A stretch of 64,000 nt of DNA, taken from positions 62,001-126,000 of the forward strand of contig NZ_LPUY01000138.1 of the NCBI RefSeq assembly GCF_001518015.1, given 5' to 3'. This document shows positions 8,181-17,184 of the stretch, one piece after another. The first letter of the stretch is position 1. Each line of letters starts with the position of its first letter. A model generated the notes under the pieces. It had not been told where the DNA came from, ran no database searches, and was given only the letters and a program-made list of their open reading frames with translations. Origin of the DNA: Tritonibacter horizontis. Its GTDB lineage: Bacteria > Pseudomonadota > Alphaproteobacteria > Rhodobacterales > Rhodobacteraceae. The translations under genes were made by a program, and so were the position numbers.

Positions 8181-10969
8181 GGGATCATATTACTCGGGTT
8201 GGCGTTTTTATATGTCTTGGTTTCATTGTCCCACCCTTCCGCGACGGGGAATTGCTGCATCATCACCCAACGACCGGGAATGCTGGCCGGGGCCGTATTG
8301 TGGCGGATTTGGTAATGTTTGACATAGTCGGCATTATCCTGCGGCGTCACTTCGTCATGGACGGTTGGATCAACCGGAAAGGCGGTGGTTTCCGCAGGCA
8401 ACGTCGCCGGCTCCCAGATGAAATTCACAAAGGCGCGGGTCAGCCCTTCGATTTCCTCGAAGGTTTCATAGGTCTTGTCGTTGATCACCTCACCGCTGTT
8501 TTCTTCAATCTTCACCTGACGCTTGTGCCCGATAAAGGCCTTGTCGATGGGGCGGCCGTGTTCCACCGTAAATTCCGCAGACTCCTCCGGCGCGGTCAGG
8601 GGATCGCCCGTATAGGTCATCACGGTCACGTCGAGGTCGATCCCCTTGGCGGCGGCGGCCTCTGCCGCGATCTGGCGGCCGGCCAGCCAGTCCTGGGCGC
8701 TGTGAAACTTTGACGAGGCCCCCGTAAACGAACGCTCGTCATCGGTCTTGGCGTTTGGCGGCTTGCCGGATTTCAACCGCTCGATCAAAGCGGCATCATC
8801 AACGGTCGGCCCGTGCCGGTCCAGCGAATGCCCGGCCCGACTGCCAGTCCCGTCCCGCGTCTCGCAGGCCTCGGCAGCGGCGGTGCACTGGACCGCCAGA
8901 TCGGTGCGAATGCCCTCGAAAGCGGTCTCGGCGGTCTTGAATTCAAGCGCCTTGGCAGCCGTTTCCGCAGCGGTGATCCGGTCCTTGAACGGTTGCAACG
9001 TCGAAACATCAACCGCCTCATGTTCAAGCGCGCCAATGATGCCTTTGACCTGGAACCGCGCCGTCGCCATCGGACGCACGGTTTTCAGCAGCGCCTCGTG
9101 CTGGTCCAGCAGCAGGAAGGCATCGCCATATTCCTTGTCGGTCAGGGCGCGCGCTTTGGCCGCTGCCAGTTGCTGGTCCAGCGCGTCCTCCGCCTCCGGC
9201 AGTTTCAGATAGGCCTTGATCCGCGCATGGTCCTGTTCGACCCGTTTCAGCTTCTTGTCGAAATCGGCCATCGCCAGCGCCAGGTCGAGATAATCCGTAC
9301 CATCCAGCACCGCCTGCAAATCCGCTGTGGCCTTGACCGGATCCCCCAGCACGGTCACAGCCGCAGTCTTGATTGCCGTGTCAAGCGGGCCGGTCAGCGC
9401 ATCCTCGCCGGACGGCAGCACCGCCAATAGCGACTCTGCCGCGGCCTTCACCTCCAGATATTTCGGAACCAGGCGAAGCTGCGCCAAAACCGCAGGCACG
9501 GCGGCAATCGCGTCCATGTATTTCTCGGCTGCGATGTCATCGTTCAGGGGGGTGTGAAAATCAAAACCGGCAGCTTCGGGGTACTGGGCCAGGATCGCCG
9601 CGATCTCGTTGCGCTCATCCGCCACCTTTGCCAGCTGGAACAGGGCTTCGAGCTTGGGCAGATATTGCGCCGCGCCGGTGGTGGCCGTGAAATCCCCGGC
9701 CGTGACCCGCGCCTCATGCGCGGTCCATGTGGCGATCAGATCGCTCAGTTCCGGGTCCTTCAGCACTTTTTTCAGCGCCTCGTATTTGCTTTGCAAGCTG
9801 CTGAGAACCTGTTTCGAAAGGCTCTCGTTCATGACGGTGCCGTTGGTTTTCGCCCAGTTCACCAACCAGGTCCGCGCGGCTTTTGGCTTGTTGCCCTGGC
9901 CCAGCGCATCCTGTTTCTGCACTTCCAGCATGGCCGCCTTGAAGGTGGCGTCTGTTGGCATCATCGACATGTCAAATCCGCGCAGGTAGCGCGCCAGCCT
10001 GGTGCGCGCCGGCGTCGCGTAATCCATCAGCGCCTGCAGCAGGGCCCTGGCGGCTGTGTAGTCCCGTTCGGTCGCCTTGGTCTTGGCGTTCTTCAGGTGG
10101 CTCTTAAAGGTTTTGACGTCGCGCAGCTGGCTGGCCAGAATGATCTGACACCGGCTGTGGTACTTCTGCATATATGTCTCAAGAAGGGCATCGTAGGCGA
10201 CAGCGTCGTCCAGGTCGTCCTCGTCGGCAAGGTTGCTTTTCCAGGCTTGCAGCGCCGACTTGGCGGTGGCGAAATCTCCGGTTTTCGAAGCGCTGGCCGC
10301 CGCCGTCATCTGGGTGTTGCGGGCGGTGGCCAATGTGTCACGCGCCGCGATCTCGACGGGATCACTCTTTGGCATGGACGAGATCAGCGCCAGTGTCGCC
10401 CGTGTCCAATTGTCAAAATATGCACCATAGGTCTGAGCCTCGGTGGCGCGGGTGACACAGTCGGTGGCATCGCTTTCGACGCCTTCGAAATCGGCCACGG
10501 AAACGGCGTTGCCCATCGCGACCCGCGCCGCATTGACCAGCCGCTCCAGATAGGTAAAGGCCCCCTGATCCAACGCATCACGGACCGCCTCGAATTTCGC
10601 TTCCGCCGCCGCAAGGGCGGTCTGCGCCGCCGCCCGTGCCAGCGCGATTTGGCGCTGCGTGGCAATCTGCGCCGCCAGATCGGCAATATCCGTATCCAGC
10701 CCGTCAAACGCCCCGATGTCGGTGGCGCCCGACACCTCCCGTTTCAGCGCCTTGCGCCCGCCAGCAAATGCACGGCGCGCGCCAGAGGCCAGTTCAGCGC
10801 CGATGCTGATCTTTGCAAGCTCCGCCAGGGCCGCCGTCCGGCGCGCTTCCAGGGCAAGATCCTCATCGCTCAGCGGGTCAGGAATGGTCCAATCCTTGAT
10901 GCTGTAAAACCGTTCAGCCCATTGGCGAATGGCCGGATTGTTCGCAAGCGGATCAGGGGTATTGGCCAA
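8177..10969 (-). CDS. Large Ala-rich helical protein with a distinct C-terminal domain, possible polymorphic toxin
   Basis: A 930-residue protein without signal peptide. The start is a TTG with GAGGTGA just upstream. Residues about 30-700 are almost entirely Ala/Leu/Asp/Lys-rich helix, probably coiled coil or helical repeats. From about residue 713 the composition changes: 'GHSLDRHGP' begins a 218-residue domain with 'SSKFHSAQDWLAGRQ', a strand-rich middle and a His/Arg/Trp-containing end ('GRWVMMQQFP'). The RHG plus S-x-F-x-S arrangement recalls catalytic C-terminal domains of secreted polymorphic toxins, but I cannot name a family. Two Cys flank the junction. It heads a three-gene operon with a small acidic overlapping gene. 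A structural or scaffold protein is the main alternative. Confidence 0.7.
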   Translation of the reverse strand: MANTPDPLANNPAIRQWAERFYSIKDWTIPDPLSDEDLALEARRTAALAELAKISIGAELASGARRAFAGGRKALKREVSGATDIGAFDGLDTDIADLAAQIATQRQIALARAAAQTALAAAEAKFEAVRDALDQGAFTYLERLVNAARVAMGNAVSVADFEGVESDATDCVTRATEAQTYGAYFDNWTRATLALISSMPKSDPVEIAARDTLATARNTQMTAAASASKTGDFATAKSALQAWKSNLADEDDLDDAVAYDALLETYMQKYHSRCQIILASQLRDVKTFKSHLKNAKTKATERDYTAARALLQALMDYATPARTRLARYLRGFDMSMMPTDATFKAAMLEVQKQDALGQGNKPKAARTWLVNWAKTNGTVMNESLSKQVLSSLQSKYEALKKVLKDPELSDLIATWTAHEARVTAGDFTATTGAAQYLPKLEALFQLAKVADERNEIAAILAQYPEAAGFDFHTPLNDDIAAEKYMDAIAAVPAVLAQLRLVPKYLEVKAAAESLLAVLPSGEDALTGPLDTAIKTAAVTVLGDPVKATADLQAVLDGTDYLDLALAMADFDKKLKRVEQDHARIKAYLKLPEAEDALDQQLAAAKARALTDKEYGDAFLLLDQHEALLKTVRPMATARFQVKGIIGALEHEAVDVSTLQPFKDRITAAETAAKALEFKTAETAFEGIRTDLAVQCTAAAEACETRDGTGSRAGHSLDRHGPTVDDAALIERLKSGKPPNAKTDDERSFTGASSKFHSAQDWLAGRQIAAEAAAAKGIDLDVTVMTYTGDPLTAPEESAEFTVEHGRPIDKAFIGHKRQVKIEENSGEVINDKTYETFEEIEGLTRAFVNFIWEPATLPAETTAFPVDPTVHDEVTPQDNADYVKHYQIRHNTAPASIPGRWVMMQQFPVAEGWDNETKTYKNANPSNMIP

Positions 10970-11175
10970 AAGTCACCTCAATTCGATCTGCAGCGCGGCG
11001 CGATGAACAGGCAACGCCGATGCAGCCAACCACAACCATAGGTTACGGCTCGCCAACAAATCAACACATAAGGCCGCCCACTCAACATTCAGAGGTTTAG
11101 GACGCGTGGCGGCGGCACAGAGGTTGGTGACACACCGGCAGGCACGAAGGATCAACAAGACAACAGGCCAGAACA

Positions 11176-11203
11176 AAAGGCGCAGCCCGTCGGGTGCGCC
11201 TTT
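11176..11203 (-). terminator. Terminator-like hairpin in the 10970-11304 gap
   Basis: AAAGGCGCA/TGCGCCTTT pair perfectly (9 bp) around an inner CCCG/CGGG. On the minus strand it is followed by TTTTGTTC, so it best serves the complex I gene that ends at 11305. The rest of this 335-base gap shows no reading frame I would defend; its left part should contain the promoter of the 930-residue gene. Confidence 0.5.
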
Positions 11204-11304
11204 GGGTCGATACCATGTGGCACAAAGCACAAGGCACGAAAATCAACGCCATCTGCAGCCTGCCCCGACCTTAGGCAGCCTCAGACGGTTCGGTGGGCCG
11301 TGTC

Positions 11305-11616
11305 TCAGTGCGTCCAGGGGCCGCGCCGGTTGGTGGCGAAGTTTTCGCCATAGCCGCCTGCGCGCAGGTTTGGCTTGCGCGTCTTGGGCTCCTGGACCTC
11401 CGCCTCGATGCCGTGGTCCTTGGCGTATTCCAGCGCTTCTTCCTTGCTGTCGAACCGCAGGCGCACCTGGCTTTGGGTGTCAGAGGACGAGGTCCAACCC
11501 ATCAGCGGATCCACTTCACGGGCGCTCTGCTGCGCAAACTCCAAAACCCATTTGCGTGTTTTTGCCATGCCAGAGGTCATGGCATTTCGAGCTGGCCGGT
11601 AAATCCGCGCGCGCAT
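11305..11616 (-). CDS. NDUFS4-like respiratory complex I accessory subunit
   Basis: A 103-residue soluble protein of the 'ETC complex I subunit conserved region' family, the bacterial relative of mitochondrial NDUFS4 (18 kDa subunit) found with alphaproteobacterial complex I. The family features are visible: [16 protein letters not shown] at the start, KTRKWVLEF, the '[16 protein letters not shown]' core and a C-terminal 'RRGPWTH'. The ATG at 11616 is preceded by GGAGA and matches the family's usual start. The longer open frame adds 34 unrelated residues. It is a single gene, divergent from uvrB. Confidence 0.9.
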   Translation of the reverse strand: MRARIYRPARNAMTSGMAKTRKWVLEFAQQSAREVDPLMGWTSSSDTQSQVRLRFDSKEEALEYAKDHGIEAEVQEPKTRKPNLRAGGYGENFATNRRGPWTH

Positions 11617-11762
11617 GGCTGTCTCCTCGAGTAGATTCCTTTGGCCTTGTATGCGATGGATGTGCCCGCGCGGCAAGATCGCAAATGTGTTGCAATGCAC
11701 AGGGTTGCCCCATCGCACCCCGGTTTGCCAGGGCTTGTCTGTTTGACTCGCCGCTTGAAGTG

Positions 11763-11777
11763 GAACAAAAACAGACC
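11763..11777. promoter_or_regulatory. Near-consensus alphaproteobacterial LexA (SOS) box upstream of uvrB
   Basis: The sequence GAACAAAAACAGACC fits GAAC-N7-GAAC (the reverse of GTTC-N7-GTTC used by alphaproteobacterial LexA) with one mismatch (GACC for GAAC). It lies 34 bases before the uvrB start, where a repressor site would be expected. uvrB is a classical SOS gene. Confidence 0.4.
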
Positions 11778-11810
11778 AAACTCTCTGTGCATGCCGACAA
11801 GGAACCGCAG

Positions 11811-14006
11811 ATGCCCTACGCCAATTCCGACACCTCTTCCCTGCCGATGATGGCTGACCGCGCGCCCGAACGCCGCGAGAAGCTGGAAGGCGGCAGACGG
11901 TTCACCATGAAAACGGAGTTCTCGCCCGCCGGCGACCAGCCCCGCGCCATTGCCGAACTGTCACAGGGCGTGCTGAACGGCGATCGCGATCAGGTCCTGT
12001 TGGGCGCCACCGGCACCGGCAAGACCTTTACCATGGCCAAGATCATCGAGGAGACCCAACGCCCCGCGATCATCCTCGCCCCGAACAAGACGCTGGCGGC
12101 GCAGCTATATGGCGAGTTCAAAGGCTTCTTCCCGGACAACTCTGTCGAATATTTCGTGTCCTTCTACGACTACTACCAGCCCGAGGCCTATGTGGCGCGG
12201 TCAGACACCTATATCGAGAAGGAAAGCCAGATCAACGAGCAGATCGACCGGATGCGCCACTCCGCCACCCGCTCGCTGCTGGAACGCGACGATGTGATCA
12301 TCATCGCATCTGTGTCCTGCATCTACGGCATCGGCTCGGTCGAGACCTATTCGGCGATGACGCAGGATTTGCTGGTGGGCAAGGACTACGACCAGCGCCA
12401 GATCATGGCCGATCTGGTGGCGCAGCAATACAAGCGCAACGATCAGGCGTTCCAGCGCGGATCGTTCCGGGTGCGTGGCGACACGCTGGAGATCTTTCCC
12501 GCGCATCTTGAAGATCGCGCCTGGAAACTGTCGTTCTTTGGCGAGGAACTGGAGGCGATCACCGAATTCGATCCGCTGACCGGTGAACGCACCGGCAGTT
12601 TTGAAAAGATCCGCGTCTACGCGAATTCGCACTATGTGACGCCAAAGCCGACGCTCAACCAGGCTGTCATCTCGATCAAGCAGGAGCTGCGCCAGCGGCT
12701 GGATGCGCTGGTCGGTGAAGGCAAACTGCTGGAAGCGCAGCGGCTGGAACAGCGCACCCAATTCGACATCGAAATGCTGGAGGCCACCGGCCATTGCAAC
12801 GGGATCGAGAATTACTCGCGCTATCTGACCGGCCGCGCCCCCGGCGAGCCGCCCCCGACCCTGTTTGAATTCATTCCCGACAATGCCATCGTCTTTGCCG
12901 ACGAAAGCCACGTGTCGGTGCCGCAGATCGGCGGCATGTACAAAGGCGACTACCGGCGCAAATTCACGCTGGCAGAGCACGGCTTCCGCCTGCCCTCCTG
13001 CATGGACAACCGGCCGCTGAAATTCGAGGAATGGGACGCGATGCGCCCGCAATCGGTCTTTGTCTCCGCCACGCCCGCCGCCTGGGAGCTGGAGCAGGCC
13101 GGCGGGGTCTTTGCCGAACAGGTGATCCGCCCCACGGGCCTCTTGGATCCGCAGGTGGAAATCCGCCCCGTTGACATGCAGGTCGATGATCTTCTGGACG
13201 AAATCCGCAAGGTCACGGCGCAGGGCTATCGCACCCTGGCCACTGTTCTGACCAAACGTATGGCCGAAGATCTGACCGAATACCTGCACGAACAGGGGAT
13301 CAAGATCCGCTACATGCACAGTGACATCGACACGCTGGAACGGATCGAGATCCTGCGCGACCTGCGGCTTGGCGCCTTTGACGTGCTGGTGGGGATCAAC
13401 CTCTTGCGCGAGGGTCTGGACATCCCCGAATGCGGGTTGGTGGCCATTCTGGACGCAGACAAGGAAGGCTTCCTGCGCTCTGAGACCTCGCTGATCCAGA
13501 CCATCGGCCGCGCCGCCCGGAACGCCGACGGGCGCGTCATCATGTATGCAGACCGGATCACCGGATCGATGGAACGGGCGATTGGCGAAACCGACCGGCG
13601 CCGCGAGAAACAGATCGCCTATAACATCGAACACGGGATCACGCCGGCGACCGTACGCAAGAACGTCGATGACGTGCTGGCCGGGCTTTATCAGGGCGAC
13701 ACCGACATGTCGCGCGTCACTGCCAGTCTCGACAAACCGATGCATGGCGCCAACCTGGAAGCCCACCTGGCCGGTCTGCGCGACGATATGCGCAAGGCGG
13801 CCGAGAACCTCGAATTCGAGGAGGCCGCCCGCCTGCGCGACGAGGTCAAGCGACTGGAGGCGGTCGATCTCGCCATCTCTGCCGACCCGCTGGCGCGCCA
13901 ATCCGCGGTCGAGGCCGCAGCCGAGCAGGCCACCAAGACCCGCGGCCGCTCCACCGCCGGCAAGGCCGGACAACGCGGTGGCAATGTGAAACGGCGAGGA
14001 CGGTGA
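11811..14006 (+). CDS. uvrB: Excinuclease ABC subunit B
   Basis: A 731-residue DNA helicase-like damage verifier of nucleotide excision repair. It takes damaged DNA from UvrA and recruits UvrC. Walker A is GATGTGKT, and the beta-hairpin with 'YYQPEAYV', the DESH helicase box, the C-terminal helicase motifs ('GLDIPE', 'QTIGRAARN') and the UvrB-UvrC interaction motif near residue 660 are all present. A basic Ala/Lys/Arg-rich tail ends the protein. The ATG at 11811 is chosen because the N-terminus from there ([10 protein letters not shown], then [15 protein letters not shown]) follows the Rhodobacterales pattern; the open frame extends 235 codons upstream but is unrelated. A near-consensus LexA box lies 34 bases upstream. 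Confidence 0.95.
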   Translation: MPYANSDTSSLPMMADRAPERREKLEGGRRFTMKTEFSPAGDQPRAIAELSQGVLNGDRDQVLLGATGTGKTFTMAKIIEETQRPAIILAPNKTLAAQLYGEFKGFFPDNSVEYFVSFYDYYQPEAYVARSDTYIEKESQINEQIDRMRHSATRSLLERDDVIIIASVSCIYGIGSVETYSAMTQDLLVGKDYDQRQIMADLVAQQYKRNDQAFQRGSFRVRGDTLEIFPAHLEDRAWKLSFFGEELEAITEFDPLTGERTGSFEKIRVYANSHYVTPKPTLNQAVISIKQELRQRLDALVGEGKLLEAQRLEQRTQFDIEMLEATGHCNGIENYSRYLTGRAPGEPPPTLFEFIPDNAIVFADESHVSVPQIGGMYKGDYRRKFTLAEHGFRLPSCMDNRPLKFEEWDAMRPQSVFVSATPAAWELEQAGGVFAEQVIRPTGLLDPQVEIRPVDMQVDDLLDEIRKVTAQGYRTLATVLTKRMAEDLTEYLHEQGIKIRYMHSDIDTLERIEILRDLRLGAFDVLVGINLLREGLDIPECGLVAILDADKEGFLRSETSLIQTIGRAARNADGRVIMYADRITGSMERAIGETDRRREKQIAYNIEHGITPATVRKNVDDVLAGLYQGDTDMSRVTASLDKPMHGANLEAHLAGLRDDMRKAAENLEFEEAARLRDEVKRLEAVDLAISADPLARQSAVEAAAEQATKTRGRSTAGKAGQRGGNVKRRGR

Positions 14007-14227
14007 CCGGCGCGGGCCATCGGGGAAACGGCAACGGTGCGTCGGGCGCCCCTGCCGTGCCGCCGCAGCACGCCGCTGCCCCCTTGGCCGGTGGCGCCGC
14101 TGCCCGGCACGGCCGCGCCGGCACCCATTTGGTCAGCAGGACGGCCCTTGACATCGAATAACTTTCCACAATGTGGTGTTATACATACAGACGCCGTTTG
14201 TTTCACCATCCTCACAGGACATTTTTC

Positions 14228-14617
14228 ATGCCCCGCTTGCTCCTGTCTCTTTCGATCTTGGCCCTGCTGACCGCCTGTGCCACGCCACAACAGCGCTGTA
14301 TCCGGGAAGGCTCCGCCACCCAGAACCGGCTGGTGAAAGAGATCACAGAGACCGAAGCCAATATCGCCCGTGGCTACGCCATCCATCGTCAGACCGTGCC
14401 AGAGACGATTTTTCACACCTGCCGGCGGGTCAGGGACGGCACCGTCGTCGGCTATTACCCCTGCCCGGAAACCTACTACCGAACCATTGAAACCCCCGTT
14501 GCCATTGAGGTGTCTGAAGAGCGGAAAAAGCTCACTGGCCTCAAAGACGCGCTCCCCGGTGCCCAACGACGTGCCGAAGAAGCCACCGCTCAATGCCGTA
14601 TACAATTTCCTGACTAA
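14228..14617 (+). CDS. Small lipoprotein of unknown function
   Basis: A 129-residue protein with a classical lipoprotein signal (SILALLTAC, lipobox LTAC). The mature part is polar and helical, with three further Cys (HTCRR, YYPCPE, AQCRI). GGACA precedes the ATG at 14228; the open frame begins 19 codons earlier without support. About 60 bases upstream is a small interrupted palindrome, CCACA-A-TGTGG (14166-14176), and a TTGACA hexamer (14148-14153), possibly promoter elements. It is followed in the same direction by two secreted paralogues. The function is unknown; it is probably anchored in the outer membrane. Confidence 0.75.
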   Translation: MPRLLLSLSILALLTACATPQQRCIREGSATQNRLVKEITETEANIARGYAIHRQTVPETIFHTCRRVRDGTVVGYYPCPETYYRTIETPVAIEVSEERKKLTGLKDALPGAQRRAEEATAQCRIQFPD

Positions 14618-14653
14618 GCCCCCCTGGACACTCCGACCCCTGAGGAATTTTTT

Positions 14654-15244
14654 ATGATCCGTTTGGCCCTCCCCATGACGCTCGCGCTTGTTCTGATCTC
14701 CTCCGCCGCGGTTGCGGATCGGGGGTTTGCCGGGCGGAAGGGGTGGAATCTGCAGCTGAACGACGACACCACCAACAGCATTGTGGAACAGCTGAAACGG
14801 GATTTTCGCACCTGTCAGAACAAACCCAAGGTCTATCGCTACGACTGCTATCGCCGCAGCTATCGGACCGGGGCACAAGAGCTGAACGGCAGCCGCGAAT
14901 ACGGCCCGGTGGCAGAGGCGCTGGCGCTGGTCGAAAAACGGATTGGCGCCGCCGTCCAGGCCAACCTCGATCCCAGCCAGCCGCCGCTTCGCGACAATAT
15001 CTTTATTCAGCACCGCGCCGTCAAACCCGAGGCACTGCCCCTGATCAAACAGGCGACCCTTGCCGCAATGGAAGAGGCCACCACCATCCTGCTGCGCACC
15101 CCCGACAACGAACAGCAAAAGCACTTCCAGCGGGTCGCCGCCGTCATTCAGTCCAACAAGGTCCTGTTGCGCTCTGCCCTGTTGGCGCTGCCACGCCCGA
15201 TGATCCGTCTGGCGCAGATGTTCGCCCCCAGCCTTCACGGCTAG
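14654..15244 (+). CDS. Secreted protein of unknown function, paralogue A
   Basis: A 196-residue protein with a cleavable signal peptide (about 1-21, ending VADR). The mature domain is helical, with the motif YRYDCYRR, a conserved AAVQANLDP and a C-terminal 'HFQRVAAVIQSNKVLLRSAL'. The gene 140 bases downstream encodes a clear paralogue with the same motifs in the same order, so the pair arose by duplication. One Cys pair (TCQ..., DCY) may form a disulphide. No family name comes to mind. The mature protein is expected in the periplasm. Confidence 0.75.
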   Translation: MIRLALPMTLALVLISSAAVADRGFAGRKGWNLQLNDDTTNSIVEQLKRDFRTCQNKPKVYRYDCYRRSYRTGAQELNGSREYGPVAEALALVEKRIGAAVQANLDPSQPPLRDNIFIQHRAVKPEALPLIKQATLAAMEEATTILLRTPDNEQQKHFQRVAAVIQSNKVLLRSALLALPRPMIRLAQMFAPSLHG

Positions 15245-15383
15245 CGCCCCCACCCCGCCCGGCCTGCCTGCGCCCGTGCCTGCCGGGCCACCGGATAGGA
15301 CCAATCCCGGCCAACTCCGCCTAGGGAAATCTTTGCTCCCTATGCTAGGCTGGTCGCGATTGTGTTAGCGGGAGTATCAAGTC

Positions 15384-15983
15384 ATGCGTTTTTCTCTGTC
15401 CATTCTGGCAATGGTCACCTGTCTTGCGGCCACCTCCGTCTCTGCCGGGGAACGGGGCGGCGACAGTTCCAGTGGCGATGCAAACTCGGCCAATACCGTC
15501 AACACCCGCACCACCACCGAACTGGTCCGCCAGATCACCCGCGACATGCAGGAGTGTTTTCAGCTGTTCGAAGCCTATCGGTTTGATTGCTACCACAGGG
15601 CCTTCAAATTCGCCGCCGTGAAGGTCAAGGGCAGCATCGACTATCAACCGGCCTATGAGGCGCTGCGCCATGCCGAAAACCGCATCAATGCGGCGGTGCA
15701 GGCCAATCTGGACCCCGGTGCCAAGAAGATCCGCAAGGGGTTTCAACGCTTTAGCGCGGTGAAACCGGCGGCGGTCGCGGCCGTCAAACAGGAAACCGTT
15801 CGCGCCCTGGAAGAGGCGCAAACCATCCTGCTGCGATCGCCGGCGCCGCATCAAAAACCCCATTTCCAGAAAATCGCCGCCGTGATCGATTCCAACAAGG
15901 TGCTGATCCGCTCGGCCCTGCGCGCCCCGCATCTGCTGTTGCGGCGTCTGGCGCTGGGGTTCTGGGCCGACCGTTTCGGCTGA
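15384..15983 (+). CDS. Secreted protein of unknown function, paralogue B
   Basis: A 199-residue homologue of the preceding gene. The signal peptide (about 1-21, ending VSAG) is followed by a Ser/Asn/Thr-rich spacer and the shared domain. Shared features are YRFDCYHR (YRYDCYRR in the neighbour), NAAVQANLDP, ILLRSP and 'HFQKIAAVIDSNKVLIRSAL'. The spacing of the two Cys is conserved. It has its own upstream region of about 140 bases, so independent expression from paralogue A is possible. The function is unknown. Confidence 0.75.
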   Translation: MRFSLSILAMVTCLAATSVSAGERGGDSSSGDANSANTVNTRTTTELVRQITRDMQECFQLFEAYRFDCYHRAFKFAAVKVKGSIDYQPAYEALRHAENRINAAVQANLDPGAKKIRKGFQRFSAVKPAAVAAVKQETVRALEEAQTILLRSPAPHQKPHFQKIAAVIDSNKVLIRSALRAPHLLLRRLALGFWADRFG

Positions 15984-16053
15984 ACCGGGCCCGGCCGCGC
16001 GCGCCAGATCGGTGCGATCCCGCGCGCGCGGACGCGGACAGAGGGGTCATTGC

Positions 16054-16374
16054 CTAGTCGAAAGCAGCAACCACGTCATACATCACCGGCTCGAAACTGC
16101 GGCACAGCGTGTTCAGCACCCGGTTGCGCTTGCGCATTTCATCGCTACGCAGCATGTCCATGAAATCTTCCCGCTGCCGCCACTGCGAATAATTCGCAAC
16201 CCGCGTCTGGGCATCGTTCACATGTAACGCCGCCGAGATGAACCCAGGCTGGTGCGAGATGAATTCCGCAATCGCCGCCTGCAGCGTATCAATGAGATCC
16301 TGACAGGTGCCCGGCGTCACCTCAAAGGTGGTGATAACCGTTTGCACCTCGGTTGATTTCGTAATCGTCGGCAT
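16054..16374 (-). CDS. Antibiotic biosynthesis monooxygenase (ABM) domain protein
   Basis: A 106-residue single-domain protein of the dimeric alpha/beta barrel ABM family. Strand 'EVQTVITTFEV', the helix carrying 'QAAIAEFI', 'GFISAALHV' and 'VANYSQWRQREDF' are the family's usual blocks. Members act as small cofactor-free monooxygenases or are uncharacterised; the substrate cannot be read from the sequence. The ATG at 16374 has a perfect GGAGG seven bases upstream, which rules out the 63-codon longer frame. It is divergent from the GTG gene at 16485, with a 19-bp palindrome between them that may be the operator of both. Confidence 0.82.
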   Translation of the reverse strand: MPTITKSTEVQTVITTFEVTPGTCQDLIDTLQAAIAEFISHQPGFISAALHVNDAQTRVANYSQWRQREDFMDMLRSDEMRKRNRVLNTLCRSFEPVMYDVVAAFD

Positions 16375-16439
16375 GGTGGGCCTCCTTTGCGTCCTCCGGG
16401 TCAGACTATCCCCTCCGGCTTGAAAGTCGATGGTGTTCT

Positions 16440-16458
16440 GTTCTACCAAAGGTAGAAC
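16440..16458. promoter_or_regulatory. 19-bp perfect interrupted palindrome, probable operator
   Basis: GTTCTACC-AAA-GGTAGAAC has 8-base arms that match perfectly around three bases. It lies in the 110-base divergent region between the ABM gene (start 16374) and the gene starting at 16485. Placement and symmetry suit a dimeric repressor. No cognate regulator is adjacent. Confidence 0.5.
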
Positions 16459-16484
16459 CTGACGGACAGAGAGAGGTCTGCCGC

Positions 16485-17171
16485 GTGCTGAGATCCGCAG
16501 CGCTTCTGGTGTTATTCTGCTCGGTCTTCCCTGTGGCGCTCCTGACCGGGCCACGGTCCCCACAGGCGGGCGCTTGGCTGGAGCAGACGCAGCGCGGGTT
16601 CATCTCTTCCAGCCTCCGGCTGCGCCCCTCCGGCCAAGAGCTCAGCGCCTATGCCGCCTATGGCGTCACCCCGACGCTGACCTTCGGGCTGGATCTCAAC
16701 CAAAGCGACAGCGGCGGGGTTCAGTCCGCCCATGCGCTGGCCTTTGCTCGGCTGCCCCTGCGCCAGCACGACACCGGCTGGCAATGGGCGATGGAGCTGG
16801 CCGCCGGGCAGAGACGCCACAGCAGCAGCTGGTCCGGGGTCACGCGGGTGACCCTTTCGGCCGGGCGCGGCTGGCAACTGGCCGGACGCAGCGGCTGGAT
16901 CGCGGGTGATCTGGCCCGGGAATGGGGCGGCCCGGACGCCACCCAGGCCTGGAAACTCGACAGCACGCTTGGCTTCAACGCCCGCAGCGGAGCAGCCCCG
17001 ATCCTGCAAATCGAACTTTACCAACCGCGGGAGGCGGCGTTGGTGTCGAAACTGCTCCCCGGCCTTCGCTGGTCGCTCCGCAACGACAGAGAGTTGCTCA
17101 CCGGGGTGGAGTGGCGGTCCTTTGGCGACACACGGCTTGGCCTGCGGCTGGAGCTATGGCACAGGTTCTAG
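16485..17171 (+). CDS. Exported protein of unknown function, possibly a small outer-membrane beta-barrel
   Basis: A 228-residue protein with a GTG start (GAGG eight bases before) and an N-terminal signal peptide (hydrophobic LLVLFCSVFPVALL). The mature part alternates polar and hydrophobic residues in many short strands (SAYAAYGV, TFGLDLNQ, LRLELWHRF), contains no long hydrophobic helix, and ends in Phe. These are features of outer-membrane barrels. No family is recognised. It is divergent from the ABM gene and may share its operator. Confidence 0.65.
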   Translation: MLRSAALLVLFCSVFPVALLTGPRSPQAGAWLEQTQRGFISSSLRLRPSGQELSAYAAYGVTPTLTFGLDLNQSDSGGVQSAHALAFARLPLRQHDTGWQWAMELAAGQRRHSSSWSGVTRVTLSAGRGWQLAGRSGWIAGDLAREWGGPDATQAWKLDSTLGFNARSGAAPILQIELYQPREAALVSKLLPGLRWSLRNDRELLTGVEWRSFGDTRLGLRLELWHRF

Positions 17172-17184
17172 GTGCCCCCGGCGC

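Noticed and set aside
11106-11810. 235-codon upstream extension of uvrB
   Set aside because: Unrelated to UvrB N-termini and antisense to the complex I gene with its own good start.
12201-13973. 590-residue open frame on the minus strand
   Set aside because: Complete antisense shadow of uvrB, which has all family motifs.
13691-15304. 537-residue minus-strand open frame across uvrB end and the lipoprotein/paralogue genes
   Set aside because: Overlaps three well-supported plus-strand genes with signal peptides and ribosome sites.
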